DNA of 64,000 nt from Microbacterium elymi. Lineage in GTDB: Bacteria; Actinomycetota; Actinomycetes; Actinomycetales; Microbacteriaceae. The notes under the pieces were generated by a model. It made no database searches, had not been told where the DNA came from, and saw only the letters and a list, made by a program, of their open reading frames with translations. A program made the translations under genes and the position numbers. The stretch lies in assembly GCF_021582895.2 (NCBI RefSeq), contig NZ_CP091139.2, positions 3,100,001 through 3,164,000 on the forward strand. Reading direction: 5' to 3'. Positions 7,256 to 20,612 of the stretch are shown piece after piece. Position 1 is the first letter of the stretch, and every line of letters starts with the position of its first letter.

Positions 7256-9765
7256 TGCGCGTCCCGCTGTCGTGGCTGCGTGAATACGTCGAGGTGGCAC
7301 CGGATGCCACGCCCGAGGACGTGCTGGCGGCGCTGGTGCGCGTCGGGTTCGAAGAGGAGGACGTGCACCGCTTCGAGGTGTCCGGCCCGGTCGTCGTCGG
7401 CCAGGTGCTCTCGCTCGAGCCCGAGCCGCAGACCAACGGCAAGACCATCAACTGGTGCCAGGTCGACGTCGGCGAGGCGAACGGCGGCATCCGCGGCATC
7501 GTCTGCGGTGCGCACAACTTCGTCGCCGGCGACAAGGTCGTCGTCACCCTTCCGGGGCGGTGCTGCCCGGTCCGTTCCCGATCGCCGCGCGCAAGACGTA
7601 CGGGCATGTCTCGGACGGCATGATCGCCTCGGCCCGCGAGCTGGGGCTGGGCGACGAGCACGACGGCATCCTGCGGCTGGCCGACCTGGGCCTGGACGCC
7701 CCCGTCGGCACCGACGCGATCGCGCTGCTGGGCCTGGACGACGTCGCGGTGGAGATCAACGTGACCCCCGATCGCGGCTACGCGCTGAGTCTGCGGGGAG
7801 TGGCCCGCGAATACGCGCACGCGACCGGCGGCGCCTTCCGCGACCCGGGTGACCGGCAGTGGGGCGACCTGGAGCAGCCCGAAGGCGGGTTCGCCGTGGT
7901 CGTCGACGACGCGGCGCCGATCCGCGGCAACGCCGGCGCCGCCGAGTTCGTCGCGCGCATCGTGCGCGGCGTGGATGCCACCCGCCCCACGCCGCCGTGG
8001 ATGATCGCCCGCCTCGTGCTGGCCGGCATCCGGTCGATCTCGCTGCTCGTGGACATCACGAACTACGTCATGCTCGAACTCGGCAACCCCGTGCACGGGT
8101 ACGACCTGGACAAGCTGACCGGCGGCATCACGGTGCGCCGCGCGCGTCCGGGCGAGACGCTGACCACGCTCGACGACCAGGTGCGCGAACTGCACCCGGA
8201 AGACCTGCTCATCACCGACGAATCCGGCCCCATCGGGCTGGCCGGCGTGATGGGCGGCGCCACCACCGAGATGAGCCGCGACACGAAGAACGTGCTCATC
8301 GAGGCGGCGACCTTCGAGCCGGTCACGATCGCGCGCACCGCGCGCCGGCACAAGCTGCCCTCCGAGGCGTCCCGGCGGTTCGAGCGGGGCGTCGACCCGC
8401 TGATCCCGTTCGTGGCCGCCCGCCGGGTGGCCGACCTGATGGTCGAGCTCGGCGGGGGGACGCTGGACACCGAGATCGGCGGGGCCCTGTTCGCGGTCTA
8501 TGAGCGCGAGGCCATCGCCCTGCCCAAGCCGTTCGCGTCCGCCCTCATCGGCGTGGACTACGCGGCGACCGAGGTCTCCGGCGCCCTTCAGACCATCGGC
8601 TGCGACGTGTACGACAACGGCGACCACTGGCTGGTCACGCCGCCGTCGTGGCGGCCGGACCTGACCGACAAGTGGACGCTGGCCGAAGAGGTCGCCCGCA
8701 TCGAGGGCCTCGACCGGGTGCCGTCGGTGCTGCCGACCCCGCCGTCCGGCAGCGGCTGGACCGCGTCCCAGCAGGCACGTCGGCGCATCGCGAATGCGCT
8801 GGCGGCGGCCGGGTTCGTCGAGACGCCGTCGTTCCCGTTCACCACGGCCGCGCAGAACGACCGCCACGGCTCCGCCTCCGGCGCGCACCTGCCCGGCATC
8901 CGCCTGGCCAATCCGCTCGACGGCCAGGCGCCGGACCTGCGCCGGTCGCTCATCCCCGGCCTGCTGCAGGTCGCGCACCGCAACCTGTCGCGCGGCTTCA
9001 CCGACCTGGCGCTGTTCGAGACCGGGGCCGTGTTCCTTCCCGAGCCGGGCACCGAATACGGCACCACGACCGTGCCGCCCCTGGCCCAGCGTCCGGATGA
9101 GGCGACCCTCGCCGCGCTCGACGCCTCCCTGCCGCCCCAGCCTCGGCATGTGGCGGTGCTGCTGGCCGGCAATGCCACAGCCAAGCAGCCCGGCAGCCGG
9201 CCGTCGCGGTCTCGCTGTCGGACGCCCTGGATGCCGTCCGCGTGATCGCCGTCGCCGCCGGCGCGACGATCGACGTGGCGCAGGGCGAGCGTGCCGCGCT
9301 TGCACCCCGGCCGAACCGGGACGCTGACCGCGGCCGGCGCCGAGGTGGGCTATGTCGGCGAGCTGCTGCCCGCGGTCGCCGAGGACGCCGACCTGCACGG
9401 CCGGGTGTACGTCGCCGAGCTCGACCTGGATGCGCTGCTGGCGGCCGCCGGGGCCCGTGTGGTTGCGGCATCCCTGTCGACTCAGACGCCCGCGACCCAG
9501 GACGTGTCGCTCGTGGTCCCCGTGGAGGTGCCGGCCGCCGAGGTGCGGCGGACGCTGAAGGACGGATGCGGCAGCCTGCTCGAATCGCTTGCGTCTGGTC
9601 GACGACTACCGAGGCCCGGGGCTCGACGACGGCACGAAGAGCCTGACGTTCGCGCTGCTGTTCCGCGCCGCCGACCGCACGCTGGCCGCCGCGGAGGCCA
9701 CCGAGGCCAAGCTGCAGGGGGTCGAGCTGGCCGCCGAGCGCTTCGGCGCCAAGCTGCGCGACTGA
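7255..9765 (+). CDS. pheT: Phenylalanyl-tRNA synthetase beta subunit (4 apparent frameshifts)
   Basis: Beta subunit, about 836 aa, the normal length once frames are joined. It starts MRVPLSWLREYVEV and contains the tRNA-binding (EMAP-like) domain near VGQVLSLEPEPQTNG. It continues through the B3/B4 domain (ITNYVMLELGNPVHGYDLDK), B5 and the class II-like core (ADLRQ-type region near LDGQAPDLRRSLIPGLL), and ends in the ferredoxin-like anticodon-binding domain (GLDDGTKSLTFALLFRA). The frame breaks four times. One G is lost near 7556 and one C near 9187. One T is gained in GCTTGC at 9298-9303 and another at 9587-9592. Because the gene is essential, these are read as sequence errors. Confidence 0.93.
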
Positions 9766-9824
9766 CGCTGCGACGGCGCGAACTGTTCCGCGGCATCCGC
9801 GCCAGCGGGATGCCGTCGCCCCGA

Positions 9825-9830
9825 TAGGCT
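9825..9830 (+). promoter_or_regulatory. -10 box TAGGCT before the ABC exporter
   Basis: TAGGCT lies 7 nt before the ATG at 9838, so a leaderless start is likely. Confidence 0.5.
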
Positions 9831-9837
9831 CTCAGCG

Positions 9838-10605
9838 ATGGCCGAATCGATCCAACCCGCGCTGCAGATCCGCGGCCTTGCCAAGCGCTTCGGCGACAAG
9901 GTCGCGGTCGCCGGCATCGACCTCGAGGTGCCCACCGGCTCGTTCTTCGGACTGGTCGGTCCCAATGGCGCAGGCAAGACCACCACCCTGTCGATGGCCA
10001 CCGGTCTGCTGCGGCCGGACGCGGGACGCGTCGCGGTGCACGGCATCGACGTGTGGCAGGCGCCGGTGCAGGCCAAGCGCATCATCGGCAACCTGGCCGA
10101 CGGCGTGCGCCTGTTCGACCGGCTCACCGGCGAGCAGCTGATCACGTACACGGCCATGATGTTCGGCATCCCGCGCCCCGACATCGCCCCGCGCGTGGCC
10201 GACCTGCTCGCGATGATGGACCTGCGCGAGGCGGCCGGCACGATCGTGGCCGACTACTCCGCCGGCATGACCAAGAAGGTCGCGCTGGCCTGCGCGCTCG
10301 TGCACGCCCCGCGCCTCCTCGTGCTCGACGAGCCCTTCGAGTCGGTCGACCCGGTTTCGGCCGCCAACATCGAGGACGTGCTGCGCGGCTACACCGCCTC
10401 GGGCGGGTCCGTCATCGTCTCCAGCCACTCCATGGACCTGGTGCAGCGCATGTGCGACCACGTCGCGATCCTCGCCGGCGGCAGCGTCCTGGCCGCCGGC
10501 ACGGTGGACGAGGTGCGCGCGGGGGAGAGCCTGCAGGAGCGCTTCATGGCGCTGGTGGGGGGACGACACGTCGGAGAGGGACCGGCGTGGTTGCAGCGAT
10601 CCTGA
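9838..10605 (+). CDS. ABC exporter ATP-binding protein
   Basis: ATPase subunit of an ABC-2-like exporter, 255 aa. Walker A is GPNGAGKTTT (about residues 41-50), the signature is YSAGMTKK, Walker B is LLVLDEPFESVD and the switch is IVSSHSMDLV. The SAGM signature and the D-loop ESVD are typical of the CcmA/BcrA-like export branch. The gene overlaps the permease gene by 19 nt. Substrate unknown; drug, lipid or peptide export are all possible. Confidence 0.9.
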   Translation: MAESIQPALQIRGLAKRFGDKVAVAGIDLEVPTGSFFGLVGPNGAGKTTTLSMATGLLRPDAGRVAVHGIDVWQAPVQAKRIIGNLADGVRLFDRLTGEQLITYTAMMFGIPRPDIAPRVADLLAMMDLREAAGTIVADYSAGMTKKVALACALVHAPRLLVLDEPFESVDPVSAANIEDVLRGYTASGGSVIVSSHSMDLVQRMCDHVAILAGGSVLAAGTVDEVRAGESLQERFMALVGGRHVGEGPAWLQRS

Positions 10606-12168
10606 GGCTGAGATACCGCATTCTGCTCAATACGCTCAGCCGCAAGCCCGTGGCAGCTGGTCGGCTTCGTGTTCGGCATGCTGTGGGCCGGGGCGGCCCT
10701 CGTCCTGGTGCTGGCGGGCATGACCGCGCTCGCCGTGCTGCAGGGCCCCGACCAGGCACGGCTGGTCGCCGTTCTCGGCGGCGCGCTGCTGCTGGTGGGC
10801 TGGGTGGTCGGCCCCGTGCTCATCGCCGGAAACGACACGACCGTGGATGCCGGACGGCTCGCGCCGTTTCCGCTGACGACGCGCCAGATCATGCTCGCGC
10901 TGACCGGAACCGGGGCGACGGGCGTGCCGGGAATCGCGACGACCATCGCCGCGCTCGGCACCGTGGCCCTGTGGGTGCGCTGGCCGGCGGCGGCGCTGGC
11001 GGCGCCCGTGTGCGCCCTCATCGGGGTGGCGACCTGCGTGGTGGCCAACCGGCTGATCGCGACGCTGTCGGCCGGCTTCGGCTCGGCCCGGCGGGGGCGG
11101 GAGGTCGTCGGAACGGCGGTCCTGATCCTGATGATCTTCTCCGGCCCGATCATCACCGGCGCCCTCGGTGCGCTGGACGCGGCCGGCGGTTCGCTCGACC
11201 GTCTGACCCAGGCCGCCGAGGTGCTCAGCTGGACGCCGCTCGGCGCGGCGTGGGCCGTGCCCGCCGAACTGGCGGTCGGCGCCTGGCTGCCGGCACTCGC
11301 CAAGACCGTCATCGCGGCGGCCACCGTCGCGGCGCTGTGGTGGGCGTGGTGGCGCGCACTCGCCGCGTCGACCGCCGCGCCGCGCCGCGCCGCGCGTGCG
11401 ACGAAGTCGGGGGCGCTCGGGCTGTTCGGCCCGCTGCCGACGGGAGCCGCCGGCGCCACCTGGGCGCGCTCGCTCACGGCGTGGCTGCGAGATCCGCGGT
11501 ATCTGCGTCAGTTCATCCTGGTGCCCCTGATTCCGTTCCTGTTCCTGTTCACCGGCGGTGTCGGCGGCGGGATGTTCTCGGCCTCGGCGGTGGTGGTGGC
11601 GTTCGTGCTGTCGATCGTCGGCTACACCGACATCTCGTACGACGGCACGGCGTTCGCCTCGGTGCTCTCCAGCGGCGCGCGCGGCTGGCAGGACCGCCTG
11701 GGACGGATGCTGGCGGCGGCGTCCGTGGGCATCCCGGCCGTGGTCGCCGTCGCGCTGATCACGGTCGCCGTGGCCGACGCCTGGCGCGTCGCTGCCGTCG
11801 GTTCTGGCGGGGGCGCTCGCGCTGCTGCTGGCCGGGTACGGGGTGTCGGCGGTGTCGTCGGCGCTGATCGTCACGCCGGTCGCGGCGGCAGGCGACAGCC
11901 CGTTCAAGACCGTGCCGGGGCAGACGTTCGTGAACGGTCTGCTGGTGTTCGTGGTGATGGCCGCCGTGCTGGTGGTCGCGACGCCGTCGCTCGTGCTCGC
12001 GCTGATCGGTGCGCTCGCCGACCGTCCGCAAGCTGGGCTGGATCGGGCTGGCCGTCGCGCTGACGCTGGGAGCGGGTGCGATGATCGCCGGCGTGGTGAC
12101 CGGTGGTCGTGCGCTGGACCGCACCGGCCCGGCTGCTCGAGCGCATCAAGGCGTTCCCCACCGGCTGA
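10587..12168 (+). CDS. ABC exporter membrane subunit (4 apparent frameshifts)
   Basis: Polytopic membrane protein of about 525 aa, partner of the ATPase upstream. It starts at GTG inside the ATPase gene and reads VAAILRLRYRILLNTL. Many hydrophobic segments follow, including GMLWAGAALVLVLAGMTALA, LGGALLLVGWVVGPVLIAG and ILVPLIPFLFLFTGGVGGG. The C-terminal part includes VVMAAVLVVATPSLVLALIG and [20 protein letters not shown]. The protein ends ERIKAFPTG. The frame breaks near 10648 (extra C), near 11787, at 12028-12033 (GCAAGC for GCAGC) and near 12129 (extra C). Joined frames end at TGA 12166-12168. Confidence 0.85.
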
Positions 12169-12186
12169 GCCCGGCCGGGCGGTGGG

Positions 12187-12192
12187 TACGGT
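12187..12192 (+). promoter_or_regulatory. -10 box TACGGT before dienelactone hydrolase
   Basis: TACGGT lies 6 nt upstream of the ATG at 12199, consistent with a leaderless transcript. Confidence 0.4.
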
Positions 12193-12198
12193 AGAGGC

Positions 12199-12966
12199 AT
12201 GCCCGCATTGATCACGCTGAACACACCCGACGGCGAGACGTTCGACTGCTTCGTGGCCCGGCCCGACGGCGTGCCGCGAGGCGGCCTGGTCCTGATCCAC
12301 GAGATCTGGGGTCTCACCGAGCACATCACCGACGTCGCCGATCGCTTCGCCGGCGAGGGGTATCTCGTGATCGCCCCCGACATCCTCAGCCACGCCGGCG
12401 TCGAACCCGCACTGGGCGCCGAGCTGTTCGCGCTGATGAACTCGGCCGACGAAGCCGAGCGCACGGCGGGCCAGCCGCGGATGCGCGAGTCACTGGCCGC
12501 CTCGCGCGCCCCGGAATACGCCGAGTGGGCGGTGGCCGCGCTGTGTGCGACGGTCGACCGGCTCGCCGCCGATCTCTCCCGCTCCGCGCCGTCCGCGCCC
12601 GCGCCGGCCGCCGGCGGCATCGGCGTGGTGGGCTACTGCTTCGGCGGCACCTACGCGTTCCTCCTCGCGGCCGCGGACGACCGCATCCGCGCCGTGGTCC
12701 CGTTCTACGGCACGGCACCCGACCCCGAGCGCATGGCGCGCATCCAGGCGCCGATCCTGGCCCTCTACGGCGGCCGGGACCGCGCCCTGATGGATGCGCT
12801 GCCCGCCGTGCGCACGCAGATGGCCGCCGCCGGCGTGGACTTCACCGCACACGTCTACCCCGAGGCATCCCACGCGTTCTTCAACGACACCGGCAGCCGC
12901 TACGACCCGACCGCCGCCGCCGATGCATGGGAGCAGGCCACGGCGTTCCTCGCCGCGCACGTGTGA
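12199..12966 (+). CDS. Dienelactone hydrolase family protein
   Basis: Alpha/beta hydrolase of 255 aa. The nucleophile elbow is GYCFGG (Cys at about 147), as in carboxymethylenebutenolidase. The acid residue is in LYGGRDRALM and the histidine in EASHAFFNDTG. The N-terminal VLIHEIWGLTEHITDVADR carries the conserved Glu that interacts with the catalytic Cys in this family. The substrate is unlikely to be limited to dienelactone, since many paralogues are general esterases. The gene stands alone between the exporter and the arginine operon. Frame intact. Confidence 0.9.
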   Translation: MPALITLNTPDGETFDCFVARPDGVPRGGLVLIHEIWGLTEHITDVADRFAGEGYLVIAPDILSHAGVEPALGAELFALMNSADEAERTAGQPRMRESLAASRAPEYAEWAVAALCATVDRLAADLSRSAPSAPAPAAGGIGVVGYCFGGTYAFLLAAADDRIRAVVPFYGTAPDPERMARIQAPILALYGGRDRALMDALPAVRTQMAAAGVDFTAHVYPEASHAFFNDTGSRYDPTAAADAWEQATAFLAAHV

Positions 12967-12992
12967 TCCGGTCCGTTCGTGACGGGGCGGAT

Positions 12993-13022
12993 TTGCGGAT
13001 GCCCCGGGCCGGGCGCTATCGT
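12993..13022 (+). promoter_or_regulatory. Promoter of the argC leader
   Basis: TTGCGG (12993-12998), 18-nt spacer, TATCGT (13017-13022). The -10 box ends 6 nt before an ATG at 13029, the same geometry as the other leaderless starts in this window. Confidence 0.5.
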
Positions 13023-13028
13023 CGGGCC

Positions 13029-13122
13029 ATGCTTCCGGCCGCCCCGCACCTCGAGCCGCTCGTTCCGAGCCTCGGTTCCGCGCGCCGCCGCAAGCGTTCG
13101 CCTGGGCGACCGCCGACTCTAG
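13029..13122 (+). CDS. Putative arginine-rich leader peptide upstream of argC
   Basis: Short open frame starting at the predicted transcription start. With the GCAAGC at 13090-13095 read as GCAGC, it encodes about 30 aa that end SARRRSVRLGDRRL and then TAG. Six of the last twelve residues are Arg. Read literally, the frame continues to 13208 as a 59-aa peptide. Two hairpins follow before argC. An arginine-sensing attenuator is possible: ribosomes stalling on Arg codons would alter folding. Arg-rich short frames are common at this GC content, so this is a hypothesis. Confidence 0.35.
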
Positions 13123-13191
13123 GCGACCCACGCTCCGCCCCTCGGGCGGGTGAGGTGTCGCCGTCGTCGGCCCCTGCCGGATCCATCCGGC
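13122..13191 (+). promoter_or_regulatory. Leader hairpins upstream of argC
   Basis: First element: outer stem GGCGAC (13122-13127) with GTCGCC (13157-13162) and inner stem CCGCCC/GGGCGG (13135-13149). Second element: inverted repeat GCCGGAT (13176-13182) and ATCCGGC (13185-13191). Both lie between the putative leader peptide and the argC ATG. No T-box signature is visible. Confidence 0.45.
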
Positions 13192-13217
13192 CGACCCCAG
13201 GAAACTAAGGTAGAAGA

Positions 13218-14260
13218 ATGACCTATTCGGTCGCCGTCTCCGGCGCCTCCGGCTACGCAGGGGGAGAGATCCTCCGCATCCTCGCCGCACACCCCGACAT
13301 CGAGATCCGCACCGTCACCGCGCACTCCAACGCCGGCCAGCCGCTCGTCGCCCACCAGCCCCACCTGCGCTCGCTCGCACATCTGGTGCTGGCCGAGACG
13401 ACTCCCGAGGTCCTCGCCGGGCACGACATCGTCTTCCTCGCGCTGCCGCACGGGCAGTCCGGACAGTACACCGACGCCCTGGGACAGACGCCCCTGGTCA
13501 TCGACGCGGGCGCCGACCACCGGCTCACCGGCCGCGCCGACTGGGACGCGTTCTACGGCGGGCCGTTCCACGAGCCCTGGGCGTACGGGGTGCCCGAGCT
13601 TCCCACGGCCACCGGCAAGCTGCGCGGCGACCTGGTCGGCGCGACCCGCATCGCCGCCCCCGGCTCGCAACGCCTCCACCGTGAGCCTGAGTCTCGCGCC
13701 CGGCGTGGCGGCCGGGGTGATCGATGCGACCGACCTGGTCAGTGTGCTGGCGGTGGGCCCGTCCGGGGCCGGCAAGAGCCTGAAGCCGCACCTGCTGGGC
13801 AGCGAGATCCTCGGGTCCGCGAACCCCTACGCGGTGGGCGGGGTGCACCGGCACATCCCCGAGGTGAAGCAGGCGCTGCGCGCCGCCGGGGCCGCCGAGG
13901 TGCACCTCTCGTTCACGCCGGTGATCGTGCCGATGGCCCGCGGCATCCTCGCCACCAGCTCGGCGCGCATCGCCCCGGGCGCCACCGACGCCGACGTCCG
14001 CGGCGCCTGGGAGCGCGCCTACGACGACGAGCCGTTCGTGCAGCCTGCCCGACGGCGTCTTCCCCCGTACCGCCGACGTCCTCGGCGCGAACACCGCGCT
14101 GATGGGCCTGCAGATCGATCGCGAGACGAACCGCGTCACGGTGGTGACCGCGGTCGACAACCTGGTCAAGGGGACCGCCGGCGCCGCCGTGCAGTCCATG
14201 AACATCGCGCTCGGCCTTCCCGAAGGCCGCGCCCTCACCGTGAACGGAGTGGCCCCGTGA
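13218..14260 (+). CDS. argC: N-acetyl-gamma-glutamyl-phosphate reductase (2 apparent frameshifts)
   Basis: NADPH-dependent reduction of N-acetylglutamyl-phosphate to the semialdehyde, the third step of arginine synthesis. The protein is about 346 aa. The nucleotide-binding motif is [15 protein letters not shown] near residue 8. The catalytic Cys lies in APGCNASTV, but here TGC reads TCGC (GCTCGC at 13663-13668), which shifts the frame. Downstream [17 protein letters not shown] and [15 protein letters not shown] are typical. A second shift is GCCTGC for GCTGC at 14043-14048. The end reads [15 protein letters not shown]. First gene of argCJBDFH, overlapping argJ by 4 nt. Confidence 0.95.
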
Positions 14261-15416
14261 GCGTCACCGCACCGAAGGGATTCGAGGCGGCCGGTGTCGC
14301 TGCGGGCCTGAAGTCCACCGGCAAGCCGGACGTGGCCGTCGTCGTCAACCGCGGGCCGGACAAGGTCGGCGCCGCCGTGTTCACGGGCAACCGTGCCAAG
14401 GCCAACCCGATCCTGTGGTCGCAGCAGGCGGTCGCGGACGGGGTGGTCGAGGCGATCGTGCTCAACTCCGGCGGCGCGAACTGCTTCACCGGCTCGTTCG
14501 GGTTCCAGACCACGCACCAGACCGCCGAGAAGGCCGCGGAGCTGCTCGGCGTGTCCGCCGGCGACATCCTCGTCTGCTCGACCGGGCTGATCGGCACCGG
14601 CGACGAGACGTTCCGCGCTCGGGTGCTGGACGGCGTCGAGAAGGGCGTCGCGGCGCTGTCGCGCGACGGCGGCCAGGATGCGGCATCCGCCATCATGACG
14701 ACCGACACCGTCAGCAAGACGGTGCTGCACGCCGAGGACGGCTGGACCATCGGCGGAATGGCGAAGGGGGCAGGGATGCTGGCGCCCGGCCTGGCCACGA
14801 TGCTCGTCGTGATCACCACCGACGCCGTGCTGACCGCAGCCGACGCCGACGCCCATCTGCGCCACGCCACCCGGATCAGCTTCGACCGGCTCGACTCGGA
14901 CGGGTGCATGTCCACGAACGACCAGGTCACGCTGCTGGCCAGCGGCGCCAGCGGCATCGTGCCCGACCCGGGCGCGTTCCGCGACGTGCTCGCCCAGATC
15001 TGCATCTCCCTGGCCGAGGCAAGCTGCAGGCCGACGCCGAGGGCGCGAGCCACGACATCACGATCGAGGTCCGGCACGCAGCATCCGAGGCCGACGGCAT
15101 CGAGGTCGGACGCGCCGTAGCCCGCAACAACCTGTTCAAGGCGGCGATCTTCGGCAACGACCCGAACTGGGGCCGGGTGCTGGCGGCGATCGGCACCACG
15201 CAGGCCGCGTTCGACCCGTACGACACGGATGTCTGGATGAACGGCGTGCGGGTGTGCACCGGCGGAGGGCCGGACGCGCCCCGCGAGGACGTCGACCTCG
15301 CGCCGCGCGCCACGCACCTGGTCATCGATCTGAAGAGCGGCCCGGCGACCGTGCGGATCCTGACCAACGACCTCACCCACGACTACGTCCACGAGAACAG
15401 CGCATACGCCTCATGA
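14257..15416 (+). CDS. argJ: Bifunctional ornithine acetyltransferase/N-acetylglutamate synthase (1 apparent frameshift)
   Basis: Transfers the acetyl group from N-acetylornithine to glutamate, and may also use acetyl-CoA, closing the acetyl cycle. The protein is about 386 aa. It is made as a precursor that cuts itself before Thr in ATML, seen here in [15 protein letters not shown]. Earlier motifs are [19 protein letters not shown] and [10 protein letters not shown]. The late part [20 protein letters not shown] is diagnostic. One C is lost near 15019 (GGCAAGC for GGCCAAGC). GTG start overlaps argC and the stop overlaps argB. Cytosolic. Confidence 0.95.
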
Positions 15417-16314
15417 CCGACAAACGTCTGCAGGACACCGATCCGGCCATCGCCAGCGCGAAGGCCGAGACGATGATCGAGTCGCTGCCCTGGTTGCGGC
15501 GCTACCGCGATCAGGTCGTGGTGGTCAAATACGGCGGCAACGCCATGGTCTCCGAAGAGCTGCAGGACGCCTTCGCCGCCGACATCGCCTACCTCCGCTA
15601 CGTCGGGGTGCTGCCGGTGGTCGTGCACGGCGGCGGGCCCCAGATCTCGGCGATGCTGGACCGGCTGGCCATCCCGAGCGAGTTCAAGGGCGGCTACCGG
15701 GTCACCTCGACCGAGGCCATCTCGGTCGTGCGGATGGTGCTGACCGGGCAGGTCAACCCACAGCTGGTGGCGAAGATCAACGCGCACGGACCGATCGCGA
15801 CCGGGCTGTCCGGCGAGGACGCGGGCCTGTTCGGCGGACGCCGCCGCGGGGTCGTCATCGACGGCGTCGAACATGATCTCGGCCGGGTGGGCGACGTCGT
15901 GCAGGTCGACCCGCAGCCGATCCTGGACCACCTGGCCTCCGGGCGCATCCCCGTGGTCTCGTCCATCGCACCGGACCTGGACAACCCCGGGCACTCGCTG
16001 AACGTGAACGCGGATGCGGCGGCTGCGGCGCTGGCCGTCTCGCTGAACGCCGCGAAGCTCGTCATCCTCACCGATGTCCCCGGGCTCTACGCCGACTGGC
16101 CGGACCGCGATTCGCTCGTCTCGCACCTGACCGCGCCCGAACTGCAGACCATGCTCCCGCGCCTGGAGTCGGGGATGATCCCGAAGATGCGCGCGTGCCT
16201 GGATGCGGTCTCGGGCGGGGTGGACACGGCGGCGATCATCGACGGCCGGGTGCCGCACTCGGTGCTGGTGGAGATGTTCACGCAGAAGGGGATCGGGACA
16301 GAGGTGGTGGCACA

Positions 16315-16318
<4 letters not shown>
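15413..16318 (+). CDS. argB: Acetylglutamate kinase
   Basis: Phosphorylates N-acetylglutamate, usually the feedback-controlled step of arginine synthesis. The protein is 301 aa and the frame is intact. Amino acid kinase motifs are [10 protein letters not shown] (phosphate binding), [24 protein letters not shown] and [13 protein letters not shown]. The extended N-terminus (about 30 residues before VVVKYGG) is typical of arginine-sensitive hexameric enzymes. Overlaps argJ and argD by 4 nt each. Confidence 0.97.
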
Positions 16319-19891
<3,573 letters not shown>

Positions 19892-19938
19892 CGAGTCGAT
19901 CGCCACACCGAGAAGCCATACGCTTATATTTGCGAACT

Positions 19939-19955
19939 ATCAGTGATACGCTGAT
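19939..19955 (+). promoter_or_regulatory. Palindrome in the satD promoter region
   Basis: ATCAG-N7-CTGAT inverted repeat, ending 4 nt before the satD ATG in a locally AT-rich stretch. A TTGCGA (19930-19935) lies just upstream. Its place at the transcription start suggests an operator. SatD-like proteins have a C-terminal helix-turn-helix, so autoregulation is possible (inference). Confidence 0.35.
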
Positions 19956-19958
19956 GTC

Positions 19959-20593
19959 ATGAACGTCGCCATGACGGTCGATATCGTCGGCTCCCGCCGC
20001 CTCGCCGACAGGGAGCATGCGCAGCGCGCCCTCGACGACGGCATCGCCCGTGTCGCGCACGATCTGCCGGTGGCGATCACCCCGCTGCGTCCGACCGTCG
20101 GCGACGAACTCCAGGGCGTGTATCCCAGCCTGGATGCGGCGCTGGCCACATCGCTGCTGATCCAGCTCGCCCTGCCCGACGACATCGAATGCCGGTTCGG
20201 GCTCGGCATCGGCGCGACCGGCACGGTCGCCTCGGCGACCGGGCCGATCCCCGAGGGTCCGGGATGGTGGGCGGCACGGGAGGCGATCGACGCCGTGCAC
20301 GCGCTGGCGAAGCGGACAGCGCCCAACGCGCGCACCCAGGCTGCGGCATCCGCCGACGAGTCCGCCGCGACGCGCGACGCCGTCCGGCACGTCAACGCCT
20401 ATCTGCTCGCGCGCGATCAGATCGTGGGCACGATGAGCGAGCGCACGCGCACACTCACCTACGGACGGTGCCAGGGTCTCACGCAGAACGCGCTGGCCGC
20501 GCAGGAGAAGATCACCCAGTCCGCGGTGTCGCAGGCGCTGGCCGCCGGCGGGTCCGCCGCGGTGATCGAGGGCTACCGCCTGCTGCGCCCTGA
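19959..20593 (+). CDS. SatD-like protein with C-terminal helix-turn-helix
   Basis: About 211 aa. It begins MNVAMTVDIVGSRRLADREH, like the SatD family (VxGDIVGSR-type start). The middle contains RPTVGDELQGVYPSL and FGLGIGATG. The C-terminal part LTQNALAAQEKITQSAVSQA looks like a DNA-binding helix-turn-helix. The literal frame has no stop at the expected end and runs on across the convergent gene into tyrS. A one-base slip near 20588 would give TGA at 20591-20593, which I take as the end. The biochemical role of SatD is unclear; it was named from a streptococcal acid-tolerance operon. Confidence 0.7.
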
Positions 20594-20612
20594 CTCACCG
20601 GGTCGCCAGAGG

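Noticed and set aside
4931-7300. Long minus-strand open frame (789 codons) opposite gluC-gluD-pheS
   Set aside because: It is the mirror of real genes with clear domains on the plus strand. Its sequence is Arg/His/Gly-rich with no recognisable motif, as expected for antisense frames in high-GC DNA.
7227-9398. Minus-strand open frame of 723 codons opposite pheT
   Set aside because: Antisense to an essential synthetase and of low-complexity composition. No ribosome site or domain.
7255-12168. Pseudogene decay of pheT and the ABC exporter
   Set aside because: Residues on both sides of each break are fully conserved and no stop-rich regions exist. pheT is essential and single copy in bacteria.
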